NCBI GenBank assembly: GCA_026391835.1
Contig: JAPLDF010000046.1
Location: forward strand, 1-64,000
DNA length: 64,000 nt
Origin: Bacteroidota bacterium
GTDB lineage: Bacteria; Bacteroidota; Bacteroidia; Bacteroidales; FEN-979
Direction of reading: 5' to 3'
Shown: positions 10,601 to 18,847 of the stretch, one piece after another
Layout of the letters: each line of letters begins with the position of its first letter
Numbering within the stretch: position 1 is the first letter of the stretch
Notes under the pieces: generated by a model
Seen by the model: only the letters and a program-made list of their open reading frames with translations
The model's database searches: none
What the model was told of the DNA's origin: nothing
Made by a program: the position numbers and the translations under genes

Positions 10601-11107
10601 TGTGGAGATGGCGCCGCATCATTGCTGCCGGTGGTCGTAAATCCGCGGCCTCCTGATCCTGCGATTGTATTGAATGGGAATACATTGACTTCCAGCGCTG
10701 CTTCCGGGAATCAGTGGTATGACCAGAACGGGGTGATCACCGGGGCAACAAACCAGTCGTACATAGCCGCAACCAATGGCGATTATTATGTGATTGTCAC
10801 GGATAATGGCTGTAGTTCCGGCCCGTCCAATGTGATACACGTGGTAATCGAAGGATTCGGAAGCACGGCATTGCATGAAGCGGTAAAAGTCTATCCCAAT
10901 CCGGTGTCGGACGAATTGATCATTGAAATCCCCGGTAACACCCGGCCCGCGACTTTTGAAATACTGAATTCAATTGGCAGGATCGTCTTCACCGGTGTCT
11001 TGCTCGAAATGACAACCGTGAATACATCGTCCGTTGCTGCGGGAATTTACCTGGTTAAACTTCAGGTTGATAACACTATCGAATTCAGGAAAATTCTCAA
11101 AGAATAA
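7658..11107 (+). CDS. Secreted RCC1-repeat propeller protein with Ig-like domains and T9SS type A sorting domain
   Basis: 1149 residues. A signal peptide (IPTILLLLLTLTTLQSFPQ) is followed by about 14 RCC1-like repeats of roughly 50 residues (LWxWGxNxxGQLGDGT ... W ... GLKSDGT, about residues 50-730). Fourteen would suit two seven-bladed propellers. Then come an Ig-like segment and two PKD-like domains (ATSYIWTLPSG and ATSYVWTLPAG, about 800-960), another Ig-like stretch, and a C-terminal T9SS type A sorting domain beginning VYPNPVSDELIIEIPG (about 1075-1149). RCC1 folds mostly bind proteins; no catalytic motif is visible. It lies 26 bp after porP/sprF on the same strand and may be co-transcribed. 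The product is probably surface-attached or released; its ligand is unknown. Confidence 0.88.
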   Translation: MKIPTILLLLLTLTTLQSFPQINRQNTRMTIAYRSNYQRISAGHSHALELRGGKLWVWGGNAYGELGDGTTVNKISPVQIGNDSNWVIVAAGNCFTLGLKSDGTLWAWGRNNYGQLGDGTIVNNSSPLQIGTGNNWISITAGNECSFGLKSDGTLWSWGRNNYGQLGNGSIIDKLVPVQVGSDFKWISIAAGENHTLGLKANGTLWSWGRNNAGQLGDGTLADKTSPVQTGTDNKWVSLVAGDNHSLGLKSDGTVWAWGANAGGQLGDGTNADKNIPVQAGTDNKWVSISAGTSYSLGLKSTGTLWSWGLNDRGQLGDGTNVNKNSPVQVGTDNKWAGMETGMNYTFGLKTKGTLWGWGDNSSGQLGDNTTIDKIIPSRTSVTLDLWLGLAGGGGHCMGVKTNGTLWGWGANYPGQLGNGSNANVNTPVQVTVDSSWVGVSTGEGYTFGLKSDGSLWSWGYNSYGGLGNGTNVNANCPVHIGADVNWVSAGGGIQHSIGLKADGTLWSWGFNNYGQLGIGTTVNSYTPVQIGTDNKWKSIAVMVYSSYGMKSDGTLWAWGHNFSGQLGDGTTVDKSTPVQIGTDNTWVKIIASNSTVLAIKSNGTLWAWGMNGTGEFGNGTTTGSKFPIQIGTENTWLTLGAGTSSSHTLAVKSNGTLWAWGYNADGQLGDGTTVNRKSPVQIGNETGWTGVTGGDYYSAGMKAGRTTFCATGANPYGQLGNGTFIGSKVFLCSTNPPPPAPVNSTPPSGATICSGTSTALTATGTGTLGWYSALTGGTYLGGGDTYITPVLSDSVTYYVQDSIVCACGGITILRTPVHVAVHPLPANAGIITGIQAVCQGPDALIYSVAAIEHATSYIWTLPSGATGASTTDSITVTFGLSAVSGYITVSGHDSCGNGMSSLLEVTVSRVPGNACTITGSPVVCQLQNAVTYAVPEIAGATSYVWTLPAGAAGTSSTNSISVDFGASALSGDISVMGVNTCGDGAASLLPVVVNPRPPDPAIVLNGNTLTSSAASGNQWYDQNGVITGATNQSYIAATNGDYYVIVTDNGCSSGPSNVIHVVIEGFGSTALHEAVKVYPNPVSDELIIEIPGNTRPATFEILNSIGRIVFTGVLLEMTTVNTSSVAAGIYLVKLQVDNTIEFRKILKE

Positions 11108-11116
11108 GCCTGCATA

Positions 11117-11199
11117 ACTTTGTGACTTTGTGACTCTGTGACTTTGTGACCCTGTGACTTTGTGACTCTGTAACCCTGTGACTCTGTGACCTTGTGACC
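11117..11199 (+). repeat. 9-bp tandem array (GTGACTTTG words) directly after the RCC1 gene
   Basis: Nine imperfect copies of a 9-bp word of the type TTTGTGACT begin about 10 bp after the RCC1 stop codon. The same word in the same orientation relative to its upstream gene recurs after the DUF2231 gene (28513-28618). No open frame here is credible. Confidence 0.9.
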
Positions 11200-11281
11200 T
11201 CCCCGCTTTTCTCCCTCTAAAAAAGTTATTAACAATCCCGCACCTTTCTCCTTCATTCCCGATTAAGCTGAAAAACGGGCT

Positions 11282-11845
11282 ATGAAAACAACATTGCTTG
11301 AACCGGGGAAATACTACCACGTATACAACCGGGCAAAAAACGGCGATCCGCTGTTCGAAAGCGAAGAGGCCTATCGCTTCTTCCTCAAACTCTACCAGGC
11401 GCATATCTGTCCCATCGCGGAAACCTATGCCTATTGCCTGCTGAGCGACCACCTCCATTTCCTGATCCGCATCCGCGACGATGCCGGGGGAAGCCTCTAC
11501 AAACCCTTTGCGTTGCTCTTCAACGGCTACGCAAAAGGTTATAACCGGCACAATGAAAAAGAGGGTAAGGTCTTTAAATTCAAACTCAAAAGGAAGGAGA
11601 TCCGGTCAACGCCAAGCTTCCTGGAAATGATCCGGTACGTTAACCAGAACCCCTGGCGGCATGGTGCCACCGAGCACCCGGCAAACTACCGGTACTCCTC
11701 CTTCAGGGCGACGATGTCCGCCTCACCGACCATGGTGGCGAAAGAGCAGGTCCGGGAGCATTTTGGCTCACATGAAAACCTGGCAGCCAACCTCCTTACA
11801 CTGGTCGATGAAACCGCCATCCGGTCGTTGCTGCTTGAAGAGTAA
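11282..11845 (+). CDS. REP-associated tyrosine transposase (RAYT, IS200/Y1 family)
   Basis: 187 residues of the Y1/HUH transposase fold. The N-terminal strand KYYHVYNRAKNG, the HUH motif in LSDHLHFLIRI (His57 and His59), and a tyrosine helix FNGYAKGYNRHN (Tyr83 or Tyr87 as nucleophile) are all present, followed by the family's YVNQNPWRHG and YRYSSFRA blocks. HUH enzymes nick single-stranded DNA through a 5'-phosphotyrosine link. RAYTs are single-copy, domesticated relatives linked to dispersal of REP palindromes. No IS-type terminal repeats are seen beside it, but several REP-like palindromes occur elsewhere in the window (13310-13378, 14267-14287, 21695-21716). It looks intact. The name RAYT rather than an active IS200 is inferred from length and context. 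Confidence 0.85.
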   Translation: MKTTLLEPGKYYHVYNRAKNGDPLFESEEAYRFFLKLYQAHICPIAETYAYCLLSDHLHFLIRIRDDAGGSLYKPFALLFNGYAKGYNRHNEKEGKVFKFKLKRKEIRSTPSFLEMIRYVNQNPWRHGATEHPANYRYSSFRATMSASPTMVAKEQVREHFGSHENLAANLLTLVDETAIRSLLLEE

Positions 11846-11925
11846 CCTGAAAAAAATCAGTTTTGAAAAGTTAAATTAATTCGTTTTGTTCCGTGGTTGA
11901 TTAAGTGGTGTTTTCTGGTGGTTGA

Positions 11926-11961
11926 GGGGAGGGGACGTGGTTTATCCCCTTCCCCTTTTTT
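11926..11961 (+). terminator. Probable intrinsic terminator after the RAYT gene
   Basis: GGGGAGGGGA (11926-11935) pairs with TCCCCTTCCCC (11945-11955) with a single-base bulge and is followed by a run of six T. It lies about 80 bp after the transposase stop and before the next gene. A weak -7-like TACCTTTA follows at 11965-11972 and could start the downstream transcript. Confidence 0.6.
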
Positions 11962-11989
11962 CCCTACCTTTATTGAAATTTTCCAACGC

Positions 11990-13276
11990 ATGCAAAAAAT
12001 CGGTTTCCTGGCGGTCGTATTGTTTCTTTTACAGTCATTCTTGGGGAGCCGGGCAATTTCACAGGAAGTTGCGGCACTGTCAGGCACTGTATTTGACTCC
12101 GCTACCGGGATTGCCCTTCCTTTTGCCCAGATATCCGTTCAAAACAGCACCATTGGTACCGTTACCAATGAAGAGGGCCAATTCAAACTGGATGTTCCGG
12201 CGAGATTTGCAAAAGATACCCTGCTGGCAACCTATATGGGCTATGAAACACTGAAGCTTCCTGTTTCGGGGATTGCAGGGAATCCCACCCGGCTGGCATT
12301 AAAACAACATGCGCTGCAACTCGCCGAGGTTGAAATTCTTGCCCTTTCGGCGGAAGAGGTGATCCGGCGGGTGGTGGCAAACATTCCCGACAATTATGGC
12401 AGGGACTCCCTGATCCTCACCGCATTTGTCCGCTCACAAAAATTTGCCGGCGGCAAACTGGCCGAATATACAGAGGCCATCATCGAGGACCTGAAAACAG
12501 GGTACAATCTGTACAAGCGCAAGGATGAGAAGGAGAGGAGCCGTCAGTCCAACATCCCATTGTTGCTGAAGGGACGCGTCATCTCCGACACCAGCCTCGT
12601 GAATTCCATCGGCGACCTTGGAAAAAGTGCGGGCTGCCTTGGTTGCAATTTTATCCATGATTTCGTGGAATTCTACTACCAGACCGTACTGGATGAGAAA
12701 CTGTTCCGGTTTTATAATTTCAAGATTGAAGAGTTGCTCAAACCCGAAGGGGGAAAGATCTACCATATCCGGTTCGACCAGAAAAAAGGGGTGAAAGAGA
12801 CCTTGTGGAAAGGAGAGATGTTCATCAACGGGGGTGACTTTGCCCTGCTGAAGATCACCCAGAAACCAAGTTTTGAAGCATATGACCAGTTTGAAAAGCA
12901 GAAGTACAGGAAACCCTATACGATCCTGAACAGCACCGGCTGGTACCAGGAAATGCCGCTGATGGAGTGGACCACAACCTATTCCGCCAGGAACGGCAAA
13001 TATTACCTCAATACCATCCAGGTCCAGAACTGGCTGACATTCATCAACCCTGCAACAAGGAGAAAATTAAAATTTGCCCACCGGAATGAAGTCGTTGTCA
13101 CCGGGGCCACGCGCGACCCGGAAAAAATCAAAAACTTCAAAGGGGATAAATCGATCGGCGTCAACCAGCGCTGGGACCAGGTGGTCGGATCATCGGATGA
13201 CCTGTTCTGGGAAAAATTCAATTACCTGCCCATCGAGGAGAAGCTGAAAAAAGAGCTGGTTCAGATCGGCAGGTAA
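11990..13276 (+). CDS. Exported carboxypeptidase-regulatory-like domain protein, function unknown
   Basis: 428 residues from the ATG at 11990. That start is chosen because it places a signal peptide (FLAVVLFLLQSFLGSRAISQ) at the N-terminus; the longer open frame upstream crosses a terminator. A CarboxypepD_reg-like beta-sandwich follows (LSGTVFDSATGIALPFAQI through TLLATYMGYETLKLPV, about residues 25-100). After it comes an alpha/beta region with AEEVIRRVVANIPDNYG that is shared by many uncharacterised Bacteroidota envelope proteins. It lacks the TonB-receptor barrel and lacks a T9SS tail, so it is probably periplasmic or outer-membrane associated. Its 3' end faces the phosphatase gene. No specific function can be given. 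Confidence 0.75.
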   Translation: MQKIGFLAVVLFLLQSFLGSRAISQEVAALSGTVFDSATGIALPFAQISVQNSTIGTVTNEEGQFKLDVPARFAKDTLLATYMGYETLKLPVSGIAGNPTRLALKQHALQLAEVEILALSAEEVIRRVVANIPDNYGRDSLILTAFVRSQKFAGGKLAEYTEAIIEDLKTGYNLYKRKDEKERSRQSNIPLLLKGRVISDTSLVNSIGDLGKSAGCLGCNFIHDFVEFYYQTVLDEKLFRFYNFKIEELLKPEGGKIYHIRFDQKKGVKETLWKGEMFINGGDFALLKITQKPSFEAYDQFEKQKYRKPYTILNSTGWYQEMPLMEWTTTYSARNGKYYLNTIQVQNWLTFINPATRRKLKFAHRNEVVVTGATRDPEKIKNFKGDKSIGVNQRWDQVVGSSDDLFWEKFNYLPIEEKLKKELVQIGR

Positions 13277-13309
13277 AATTTTCCGGAAGAAAACCGTTTT
13301 ATGCAATAA

Positions 13310-13378
13310 TTCCGCACCTACGGCGCGGAAAATCAACATGAAACCCAACGGGCTACCATAATAAAGCTCCTCCGGAGC
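13310..13378. repeat. REP-like element with two small palindromes
   Basis: TTCCGC (13310-13315) pairs with GCGGAA (13325-13330), and GCTCC (13366-13370) pairs with GGAGC (13374-13378). Both lie in the convergent gap between the exported regulatory-domain protein and the phosphatase. The composite looks like a dispersed intergenic element rather than a gene part. Copy number elsewhere cannot be seen from here. Confidence 0.5.
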
Positions 13379-13410
13379 AAAACAACCGGCAATCTTCAGC
13401 CCTCATTGTC

Positions 13411-13531
13411 TATGTTGCCTGCATTGCCTGCATTGCCTGCATTGCCTGCATTGCCTTCATTGCCTTCATTGTTTGCATTGCCTTCATTGTTTGCATTGCC
13501 TGCATTGCCTTCATTGTTTGCATTGCCTGCA
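13411..13531. repeat. 9-bp tandem array (CATTGCCTG words)
   Basis: About 13 imperfect copies of a 9-bp unit CATTGCCTG, with CATTGCCTT and CATTGTTTG variants. It ends 4 bp from the stop codon of the minus-strand phosphatase gene. The Ala-Leu-Pro-rich open frames it creates are not genes. The rest of the 259-bp convergent gap holds the palindromes at 13310-13378. Confidence 0.9.
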
Positions 13532-13535
13532 TTTC

Positions 13536-14252
13536 TCAAAGATCCATATTGTACTGGATCACCATCTCCATGCTCCCGAGTTCCAGGGCAACCAGGTTGC
13601 CGAAACCATCTTTTCCCGAAAGATAGGGGCCGTTGTCGAGGTCGATGAATTTGTATACCTTGTTCCTGATCGACTGGGTGATCAGCTCCATGTTGACCGG
13701 TACATGGCCGTGAATGATGCGCCTGCCGCCGATTTTTTCAGGTTTGATCTCGTACTCGCGCAGCCAGAGCATTGACTGCAGGTCTTCGTACGGGTTCTCA
13801 TTCCTGAAGTTCAGCCCGGCATGGACGAGCACAAACCGGTCCAGTTCAACATAATGGGTGAGGTTCCGCATCCATTCGATATAATCGGCAGGAACATCCC
13901 GGATGTGCGACGCATCGAAACTCGCGAGCGTTGGCTTTCCTCCGATTTCAAGCCAGGTCTTGTGTTTTTTGTTGCCAAAGTTGTGCCACCAGGCATTTTT
14001 CGATCTCTTTTCGGCATCATACAGTTCCACCATGAAATCCTCGTGGTTCCCCTTGAGTGCAGTGACATTGTACCCGCTTTTCTCCAGCGACCTGATAAAG
14101 TCGATCACCCCTTTCGAGTCGGGGCCCCGGTCGACATAATCACCGAGGAAGTAGATCTCATCAGTGCGCATCGGCCTGATCAGTTCCTCGACCAGCGATG
14201 TAACCGTCTTTACGTAACCGTGTATGTCGGGGATTACCCAGCGTTTTGGCAT
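13536..14252 (-). CDS. Serine/threonine-type protein phosphatase (calcineurin-like metallophosphoesterase)
   Basis: 238 residues with the metallophosphoesterase signature in order: DIHG (residues 9-12), GDYVDRG (about 37-43), GNHE (about 69-72) and a late HGHVP motif. These ligate two metal ions for phosphoester hydrolysis. The compact size matches bacterial PPP-type phosphatases (PrpA/PrpB, ApaH-like). The substrate may be phosphoproteins or diadenosine polyphosphates; the sequence does not decide. It lies downstream of gpmA on the same strand, separated by a 47-bp gap that holds a strong hairpin, so it may have separate expression. The product should be cytoplasmic: no signal peptide is seen. 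Confidence 0.88.
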   Translation of the reverse strand: MPKRWVIPDIHGYVKTVTSLVEELIRPMRTDEIYFLGDYVDRGPDSKGVIDFIRSLEKSGYNVTALKGNHEDFMVELYDAEKRSKNAWWHNFGNKKHKTWLEIGGKPTLASFDASHIRDVPADYIEWMRNLTHYVELDRFVLVHAGLNFRNENPYEDLQSMLWLREYEIKPEKIGGRRIIHGHVPVNMELITQSIRNKVYKFIDLDNGPYLSGKDGFGNLVALELGSMEMVIQYNMDL

Positions 14253-14266
14253 ATCTTATATTCATT

Positions 14267-14287
14267 GGGCGAGTCGGGGACTCGCCC
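14267..14287. repeat. Perfect 9-bp-stem palindrome, REP-like or terminator
   Basis: GGGCGAGTC (14267-14275), loop GGG, GACTCGCCC (14279-14287). It sits 13 bp downstream of the gpmA stop codon on the minus strand and just upstream of the phosphatase gene. It lacks a clear T-run, so it resembles a REP palindrome as much as an intrinsic terminator. Confidence 0.65.
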
Positions 14288-14299
14288 TTACGGAACATA

Positions 14300-15046
14300 C
14301 TATTTTTTCTTGCCCTGGTTGGCTACCTCGTCCATCAGTTTTTTGATGACATCCGGATCGCCGAGGAAGTAGTCCTTCTGCAGCTTCATCTGGTCATCGA
14401 ACTCGAAAACGTATGGTATCCCTGTTGGGAGGTTGATGCCTACGATATCCTGGTCGGAGATGTTTTTCAAATATTTCAGGATGCCGCGGAGGCTGTTGCC
14501 ATGCGCAGCAACCACGATCTGCTTGTGCCTGGCAAGTGCAGGTTCCATCTGCTCTTTCCAGTAGGGCACGATGCGTTCAACGGTATCTTTCAGGGCTTCG
14601 GTGCCGGGAATATCCCTGGGATCAAGATCACGGTAGCGATGGTCGAAACGCGGATGACGCGGATCGTCCATTTCCAGAGCGGGTGGCCGTACATCATAAC
14701 TCCTGCGCCAGGTCAGTACCTGCGCATCACCATATTTTTCGGCCATTTCCGATTTATTCAGTCCCTGCAGCACGCCATAATGTTTTTCGTTCAGGCGCCA
14801 GGATTTCTCCACCGGGATCCATTGCAGGTCCATCTGCTCAAGTACCAGCCACAAGGTGCGAAGGGCGCGCGTGAGATAGCTGGTATAGGCCACTTTAAAT
14901 TCAAATCCCTCTTTTTTCAGTACTTTGCCGGCTTCGATGGCTTCGGCGATCCCGCGTTCAGAGAGGTCGACATCCGTCCATCCGGTAAACCGGTTTTCCT
15001 TGTTCCAGGTGCTTTCACCATGGCGTATCAATACGAGTTTGTTCAT
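14300..15046 (-). CDS. gpmA: 2,3-bisphosphoglycerate-dependent phosphoglycerate mutase
   Basis: 248 residues, the usual length for the cofactor-dependent enzyme that interconverts 3- and 2-phosphoglycerate in glycolysis and gluconeogenesis. The N-terminus [13 protein letters not shown] holds the phospho-accepting histidine. [14 protein letters not shown], the KEEGF-like helix region and the late [12 protein letters not shown] motif with the second catalytic histidine are all present. The start at 15046 (MNKLVL) is chosen over a 28-codon longer frame because it begins directly at the first beta-strand and sits just downstream of a good -7 element. It is divergent from the DUF2723 glycosyltransferase gene. 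Confidence 0.96.
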   Translation of the reverse strand: MNKLVLIRHGESTWNKENRFTGWTDVDLSERGIAEAIEAGKVLKKEGFEFKVAYTSYLTRALRTLWLVLEQMDLQWIPVEKSWRLNEKHYGVLQGLNKSEMAEKYGDAQVLTWRRSYDVRPPALEMDDPRHPRFDHRYRDLDPRDIPGTEALKDTVERIVPYWKEQMEPALARHKQIVVAAHGNSLRGILKYLKNISDQDIVGINLPTGIPYVFEFDDQMKLQKDYFLGDPDVIKKLMDEVANQGKKK

Positions 15047-15069
15047 GCATGAAGGTTTTACAATAGCCG

Positions 15070-15078
15070 GCAAAAATA
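15070..15078 (-). promoter_or_regulatory. Bacteroidota-type -7 element for gpmA
   Basis: On the minus strand the sequence reads TATTTTTGC, a match to TAnnTTTGC, about 24 bp upstream of the gpmA ATG. No convincing -33 TTTG box was found at the usual distance. Confidence 0.5.
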
Positions 15079-15099
15079 CAAAAATGTTGCTATTTTTCC

Positions 15100-15108
15100 T
15101 ACCTTTGC
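15100..15108 (+). promoter_or_regulatory. Bacteroidota-type -7 element for the DUF2723 gene
   Basis: TACCTTTGC fully matches TAnnTTTGC and lies 20 bp before the ATG at 15129, so the leader would be short. It is back to back with the gpmA -7 element, so the two divergent promoters may interfere or be co-regulated. The -33 box is degenerate. Confidence 0.55.
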
Positions 15109-15128
15109 CGCGCTTTAAGCCATACCCC

Positions 15129-18100
15129 ATGAACAGCTATAAAAAGATCAACAACATCCTTGGTTGGATAGTGTTTGCCATTGCCTCCACCGTCTATATC
15201 CTTACCTCCGAGCCTACGATGAGTTTCTGGGATTGCGGGGAATATATCGCCACCGCTTTCAAACTCGAAGTAGGCCACCCGCCGGGAGCCCCCCTGTTCC
15301 AGCTGCTCGGCAGGTTCTTTTCGCTGTTTGCATTCGGCAACCTGGCACATGTGGCCCGGATGGTGAATACCATGTCGGCCCTCTCCAGCGGATTTACCAT
15401 CCTCTTCCTCTTCTGGACCATCACCATGATCGCCAAAAAAATCATGACCAGGAACGGCGCGATCACCAAGCAGAAAACCCATACCATCATGGCTGCTGCG
15501 CTGGTCGGTTCACTGGCTTATACCTTCACCGACTCCTTCTGGTTTTCGGCTGTTGAGGGCGAAGTGTATGCCATGTCGTCATTTTTTACCGCGATTGTTG
15601 TGTGGGCGATTTTCAAGTGGGAGGAACACGCCGATGAAAAGCACGCCTACCGCTGGCTTATCCTGATCGCCTACCTGATGGGGCTCTCCATCGGGGTTCA
15701 CCTGCTCAACCTGCTGGCCATACCTGCCATAACGTTCGTCTATTATTTTAAAAAACACCCCAGGCCCGAATGGAAAGGAATGGTCATCACCTTCGTGCTT
15801 TCCATCCTGATCCTTGCCGTGGTCATGTACCTGATCATCCCCTGGATCATCAAACTGGCCGGCCTGTTCGAACTGTTTTTTATCAATTCGGTGGGACTTC
15901 CCTTCAATTCCGGAACGATCATCTATTTCGTCCTGCTGATAGGGAGCATCATCTGGGGGCTCTCCTATACCCGGAAGATCGGGAAACCGGTGTGGAATGC
16001 CATCATCCTTGGAATAACATTTATCGTTGTAGGGTACTCATCATTCCTGCTGCTGGTGATCCGCAGCAATGCCGACACCCCGATTGACGAGAACAATCCT
16101 GAAAATGCCATGTACCTGCTGGCGTATCTGAACCGCGAACAATACGGTGACTGGCCCCTTGTGAAAGGCCAGTATTACAATGCACCCGTGATTGACCGCA
16201 CCGACGGAAACCCCGTGTATGCCAAAGACGTCAAATCGGGCAAATATATCATCACCGACAAGCGGGAGAAAGTGACCCCTGTTTACGATCCCCGTTTCAC
16301 CACGATTTTTCCACGTATGTGGGACCAGTCGGAACCTCGTTTTGAAGATGAGTATGTAAAATGGGGCCATGTGAAAGGCGTGCCGGTTGAACTTCAAATG
16401 GGCGAAAAGCCCGAAACACGCAATATTCCTACCTTCTCCGAAAACCTGGCATTTTTCTGGAACTACCAGCTGGTCCATATGTACTATCGCTATTTCATGT
16501 GGAACTTCGCCGGGAAACAGAATGATGTCCAGGGAATGGGCAACAAACTTGACGGGAACTGGAAAAGCGGGATCAAATTTATCGACCAGATGAGGCTGGG
16601 GCCGCAGGATATTCCTGAAGGGCGGAAAAACAAGGGGGACAACAGCTTTTTTTTCCTGCCGCTTCTGCTTGGGTTAATCGGGATATATTATACTTACCGC
16701 AACGACAAACAAAGCGCCTGGGTGATCTTCCTGCTCTTTTTTATGACCGGTATTGCCATCGTCCTCTATCTCAACTCTCATTCGCCGCAGCCCCGTGAAC
16801 GGGACTATTCTTTTGCCGGGTCGTTTTATGCCTTTGCCATCTGGATTGGCCTTGCGATTCCGCAACTGGTTGAATGGCTTGAGAAGGTACTGGGCAACTT
16901 CAGTGCCAAAATAGTTGCTTTTGTTTTCGGGCTGGGTGTTGTACAGTTGATGGCCCAGCAGGGATGGGATGACCATGACCGTTCAAACCGCTATACCTCG
17001 CTTGCCATTGCTGAGAATTACCTCAATTCCTGTGCCCCGGATGCCATCCTCTTCACCAACGGGGACAACGATACCTTCCCCCTGTGGTACGCCCAGGAGG
17101 TAGAGGGCATCCGTACCGATGTGCGGGTGGTGAATCTCAGCCTGCTCAATACCGAATGGTATATTGACCAGATGAAACGCAAAGCCTATGATTCTGATCC
17201 CGTGCCGTTTTCGCTCACGAAAGAGAAATACCGGCAGGGCAACCATGATGTGACCTACCTGATCCAGGACGAGGGGATCAAAAATACCTATGTAGATGTG
17301 AAGGCGTTGTTCGGCATCCTGGCCCAGGATGATACCAAGCTGAAGATGAACACTTCCCAGATCGGCATGATCGACTATTTCCCGACCAAAAAATTCATGG
17401 TCACTTACGATTCTGCGGCCCTGATGAAAACCGGAAGCATCGCTCCAAAAATGGCCGGCCGCCTCGATACCATCCGGTGGGAGGTGAAAGCCCAGGGCCT
17501 TGAAAAAGCGAACCTGATGATCCTTGACCTGCTTGCCACCAACGATTGGAAGCGTCCGGTATATTTTGTGATGACCACCGGTGCCGATACCTATATCGGG
17601 CTTGAGAAATATTTCCAACTCGAAGGACTTGCATACAGGCTTCTGCCGGTTAAGGCAAACAGCATCGAAGGCCAGGTGGGAGAGGTAAACACCGAGGTGA
17701 TGTATGATAATCTCATGAACAGGTTTAAATGGGGGAACATGAACAATCCCGGGGTGTACATCGATGAAACCAACTCCCGGATGATCATGAACATACGCGG
17801 TCTTTTCGGAAGGCTTGCCGAAGCCCTTATCCGTGAAGGCAAAGCTGATTCTGCTAAAAAAGTCCTTGACCGCTGTTTCGAAATGATGCCGGAAACCACC
17901 GTCGGCTATGATTTCTTTACAGTGCCGCTGATAGGTGCATACTATAAAACCGGTGAAACTGCAAAGGCAAATGCCATTGCCGAAAAACTCAGCAGGAGTG
18001 TTACGGATGATCTTGTGTATCTCTTTTCATTCCCCGACAAGGACCTGAAGCCCATGGACATGAGCATCCAGGAAGCAGTATTCACCATGCAGCGGCTTAC

Positions 18101-18203
18101 CGTGGTGGTGAAGGAGGGCGGACAGGAGAAGCTTGCTGCCAGCACCGAAGCGACCCTGAAAAAGTATTACGACCTGTACGTCGAAAAGGTTTATCAGCCC
18201 TGA
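15129..18203 (+). CDS. DUF2723 (GT117-type) membrane glycosyltransferase-like protein
   Basis: 1024 residues from the ATG at 15129; the longer frame upstream overlaps gpmA and is rejected. The first half is a polytopic membrane region. It starts with the DUF2723 hallmark [19 protein letters not shown] and [16 protein letters not shown], where the acidic Asp-Cys-Gly-Glu stretch sits where GT-C enzymes place their catalytic acid. After the TM bundle a soluble part contains [18 protein letters not shown] and a C-terminal helical repeat-like region (about 880-1020). The eukaryotic relative TMEM260 is a protein O-mannosyltransferase, so transfer of sugars to exported proteins is plausible here and would suit the many T9SS cargoes. 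The donor sugar is unknown. The NodB gene follows after 5 bp. Confidence 0.82.
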   Translation: MNSYKKINNILGWIVFAIASTVYILTSEPTMSFWDCGEYIATAFKLEVGHPPGAPLFQLLGRFFSLFAFGNLAHVARMVNTMSALSSGFTILFLFWTITMIAKKIMTRNGAITKQKTHTIMAAALVGSLAYTFTDSFWFSAVEGEVYAMSSFFTAIVVWAIFKWEEHADEKHAYRWLILIAYLMGLSIGVHLLNLLAIPAITFVYYFKKHPRPEWKGMVITFVLSILILAVVMYLIIPWIIKLAGLFELFFINSVGLPFNSGTIIYFVLLIGSIIWGLSYTRKIGKPVWNAIILGITFIVVGYSSFLLLVIRSNADTPIDENNPENAMYLLAYLNREQYGDWPLVKGQYYNAPVIDRTDGNPVYAKDVKSGKYIITDKREKVTPVYDPRFTTIFPRMWDQSEPRFEDEYVKWGHVKGVPVELQMGEKPETRNIPTFSENLAFFWNYQLVHMYYRYFMWNFAGKQNDVQGMGNKLDGNWKSGIKFIDQMRLGPQDIPEGRKNKGDNSFFFLPLLLGLIGIYYTYRNDKQSAWVIFLLFFMTGIAIVLYLNSHSPQPRERDYSFAGSFYAFAIWIGLAIPQLVEWLEKVLGNFSAKIVAFVFGLGVVQLMAQQGWDDHDRSNRYTSLAIAENYLNSCAPDAILFTNGDNDTFPLWYAQEVEGIRTDVRVVNLSLLNTEWYIDQMKRKAYDSDPVPFSLTKEKYRQGNHDVTYLIQDEGIKNTYVDVKALFGILAQDDTKLKMNTSQIGMIDYFPTKKFMVTYDSAALMKTGSIAPKMAGRLDTIRWEVKAQGLEKANLMILDLLATNDWKRPVYFVMTTGADTYIGLEKYFQLEGLAYRLLPVKANSIEGQVGEVNTEVMYDNLMNRFKWGNMNNPGVYIDETNSRMIMNIRGLFGRLAEALIREGKADSAKKVLDRCFEMMPETTVGYDFFTVPLIGAYYKTGETAKANAIAEKLSRSVTDDLVYLFSFPDKDLKPMDMSIQEAVFTMQRLTVVVKEGGQEKLAASTEATLKKYYDLYVEKVYQP

Positions 18204-18208
18204 AAGCC

Positions 18209-18847
18209 ATGAACGCTGTACAGCCGCCCTTTTTTTTCAGGTGGTTAAGTCCCCGGTACCTCGTGTGCGATCAGCCCGGGAACGGGAAGGTGATCTATCT
18301 CACATTCGATGATGGCCCTGTTCCGGAAGCAACACCGGAAGTGCTTGATATCCTTGCAAAATACAAGGCAAAAGCCACCTTTTTTATGGTGGGTGACAAT
18401 GTCCGCAGGTATCCTGGTATTTTCAACAGGGTTGTGCAGGATGGTCATGCCATCGGCAACCATACATTTCACCATGTCAATGGCTGGCACACCCCGCCGG
18501 GGGCCTACATGGATGATGTGTGTCGCTGCAGGGAATATTTTGAAACAAGGTTGTTCAGGCCGCCCTATGGCCGGTTCACCCCTTCACAGTATTTCCTGCT
18601 GCGCAAAGATTTCCGGTTCATCCTCTGGTCGGTGCTTACCTATGATTTTCACAGGCATACCACACCTGAACAATGTCTGGACAATGCCATCGGCAACTCC
18701 GGCAGTGGTTCCGTCGTCGTTTTCCACGACAGCCCGAAATCAATGAATAACGTAAGGTACGCCCTGCCCCGGTTTCTGCAGCACTTTATGGATTTGGGAT
18801 TCAGGTTTGAGCCAATTCACAGCGCCCCTTCATCGGCAAAACTATAG
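18209..18847 (+). CDS. Polysaccharide deacetylase (NodB/CE4 family)
   Basis: 212 residues with the CE4 motifs in order: TFDDGP (metal-binding Asp and catalytic base), GNHTFHH (H-x3-H metal ligands), RPPYGRF, the Trp motif WSVLTYDF, and VVFHDS with the acid histidine. CE4 enzymes remove N- or O-acetyl groups from peptidoglycan, chitin-like or capsule polysaccharides. No signal peptide is obvious, as in several Bacteroidota members, so the site of action is uncertain. It starts 5 bp after the DUF2723 gene and is probably in the same operon, suggesting a shared glycan role. Its last 31 bp overlap the oppositely oriented radC. Confidence 0.92.
   Translation: MNAVQPPFFFRWLSPRYLVCDQPGNGKVIYLTFDDGPVPEATPEVLDILAKYKAKATFFMVGDNVRRYPGIFNRVVQDGHAIGNHTFHHVNGWHTPPGAYMDDVCRCREYFETRLFRPPYGRFTPSQYFLLRKDFRFILWSVLTYDFHRHTTPEQCLDNAIGNSGSGSVVVFHDSPKSMNNVRYALPRFLQHFMDLGFRFEPIHSAPSSAKL

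Noticed and set aside
10970-11551. 193-codon minus-strand open frame with His-Lys-Val-Thr repeats
   Set aside because: It reads through the 9-bp array and antisense to the RAYT and the RCC1 tail; low complexity and no family.
13406-13648. Leu-Pro-Ala-rich open frame
   Set aside because: Created by the period-9 CATTGCCTG array, then antisense to the phosphatase gene.
14925-15128. N-terminal extension of the DUF2723 protein (68 residues)
   Set aside because: It overlaps gpmA coding sequence and both promoters; the family starts at the ATG at 15129.
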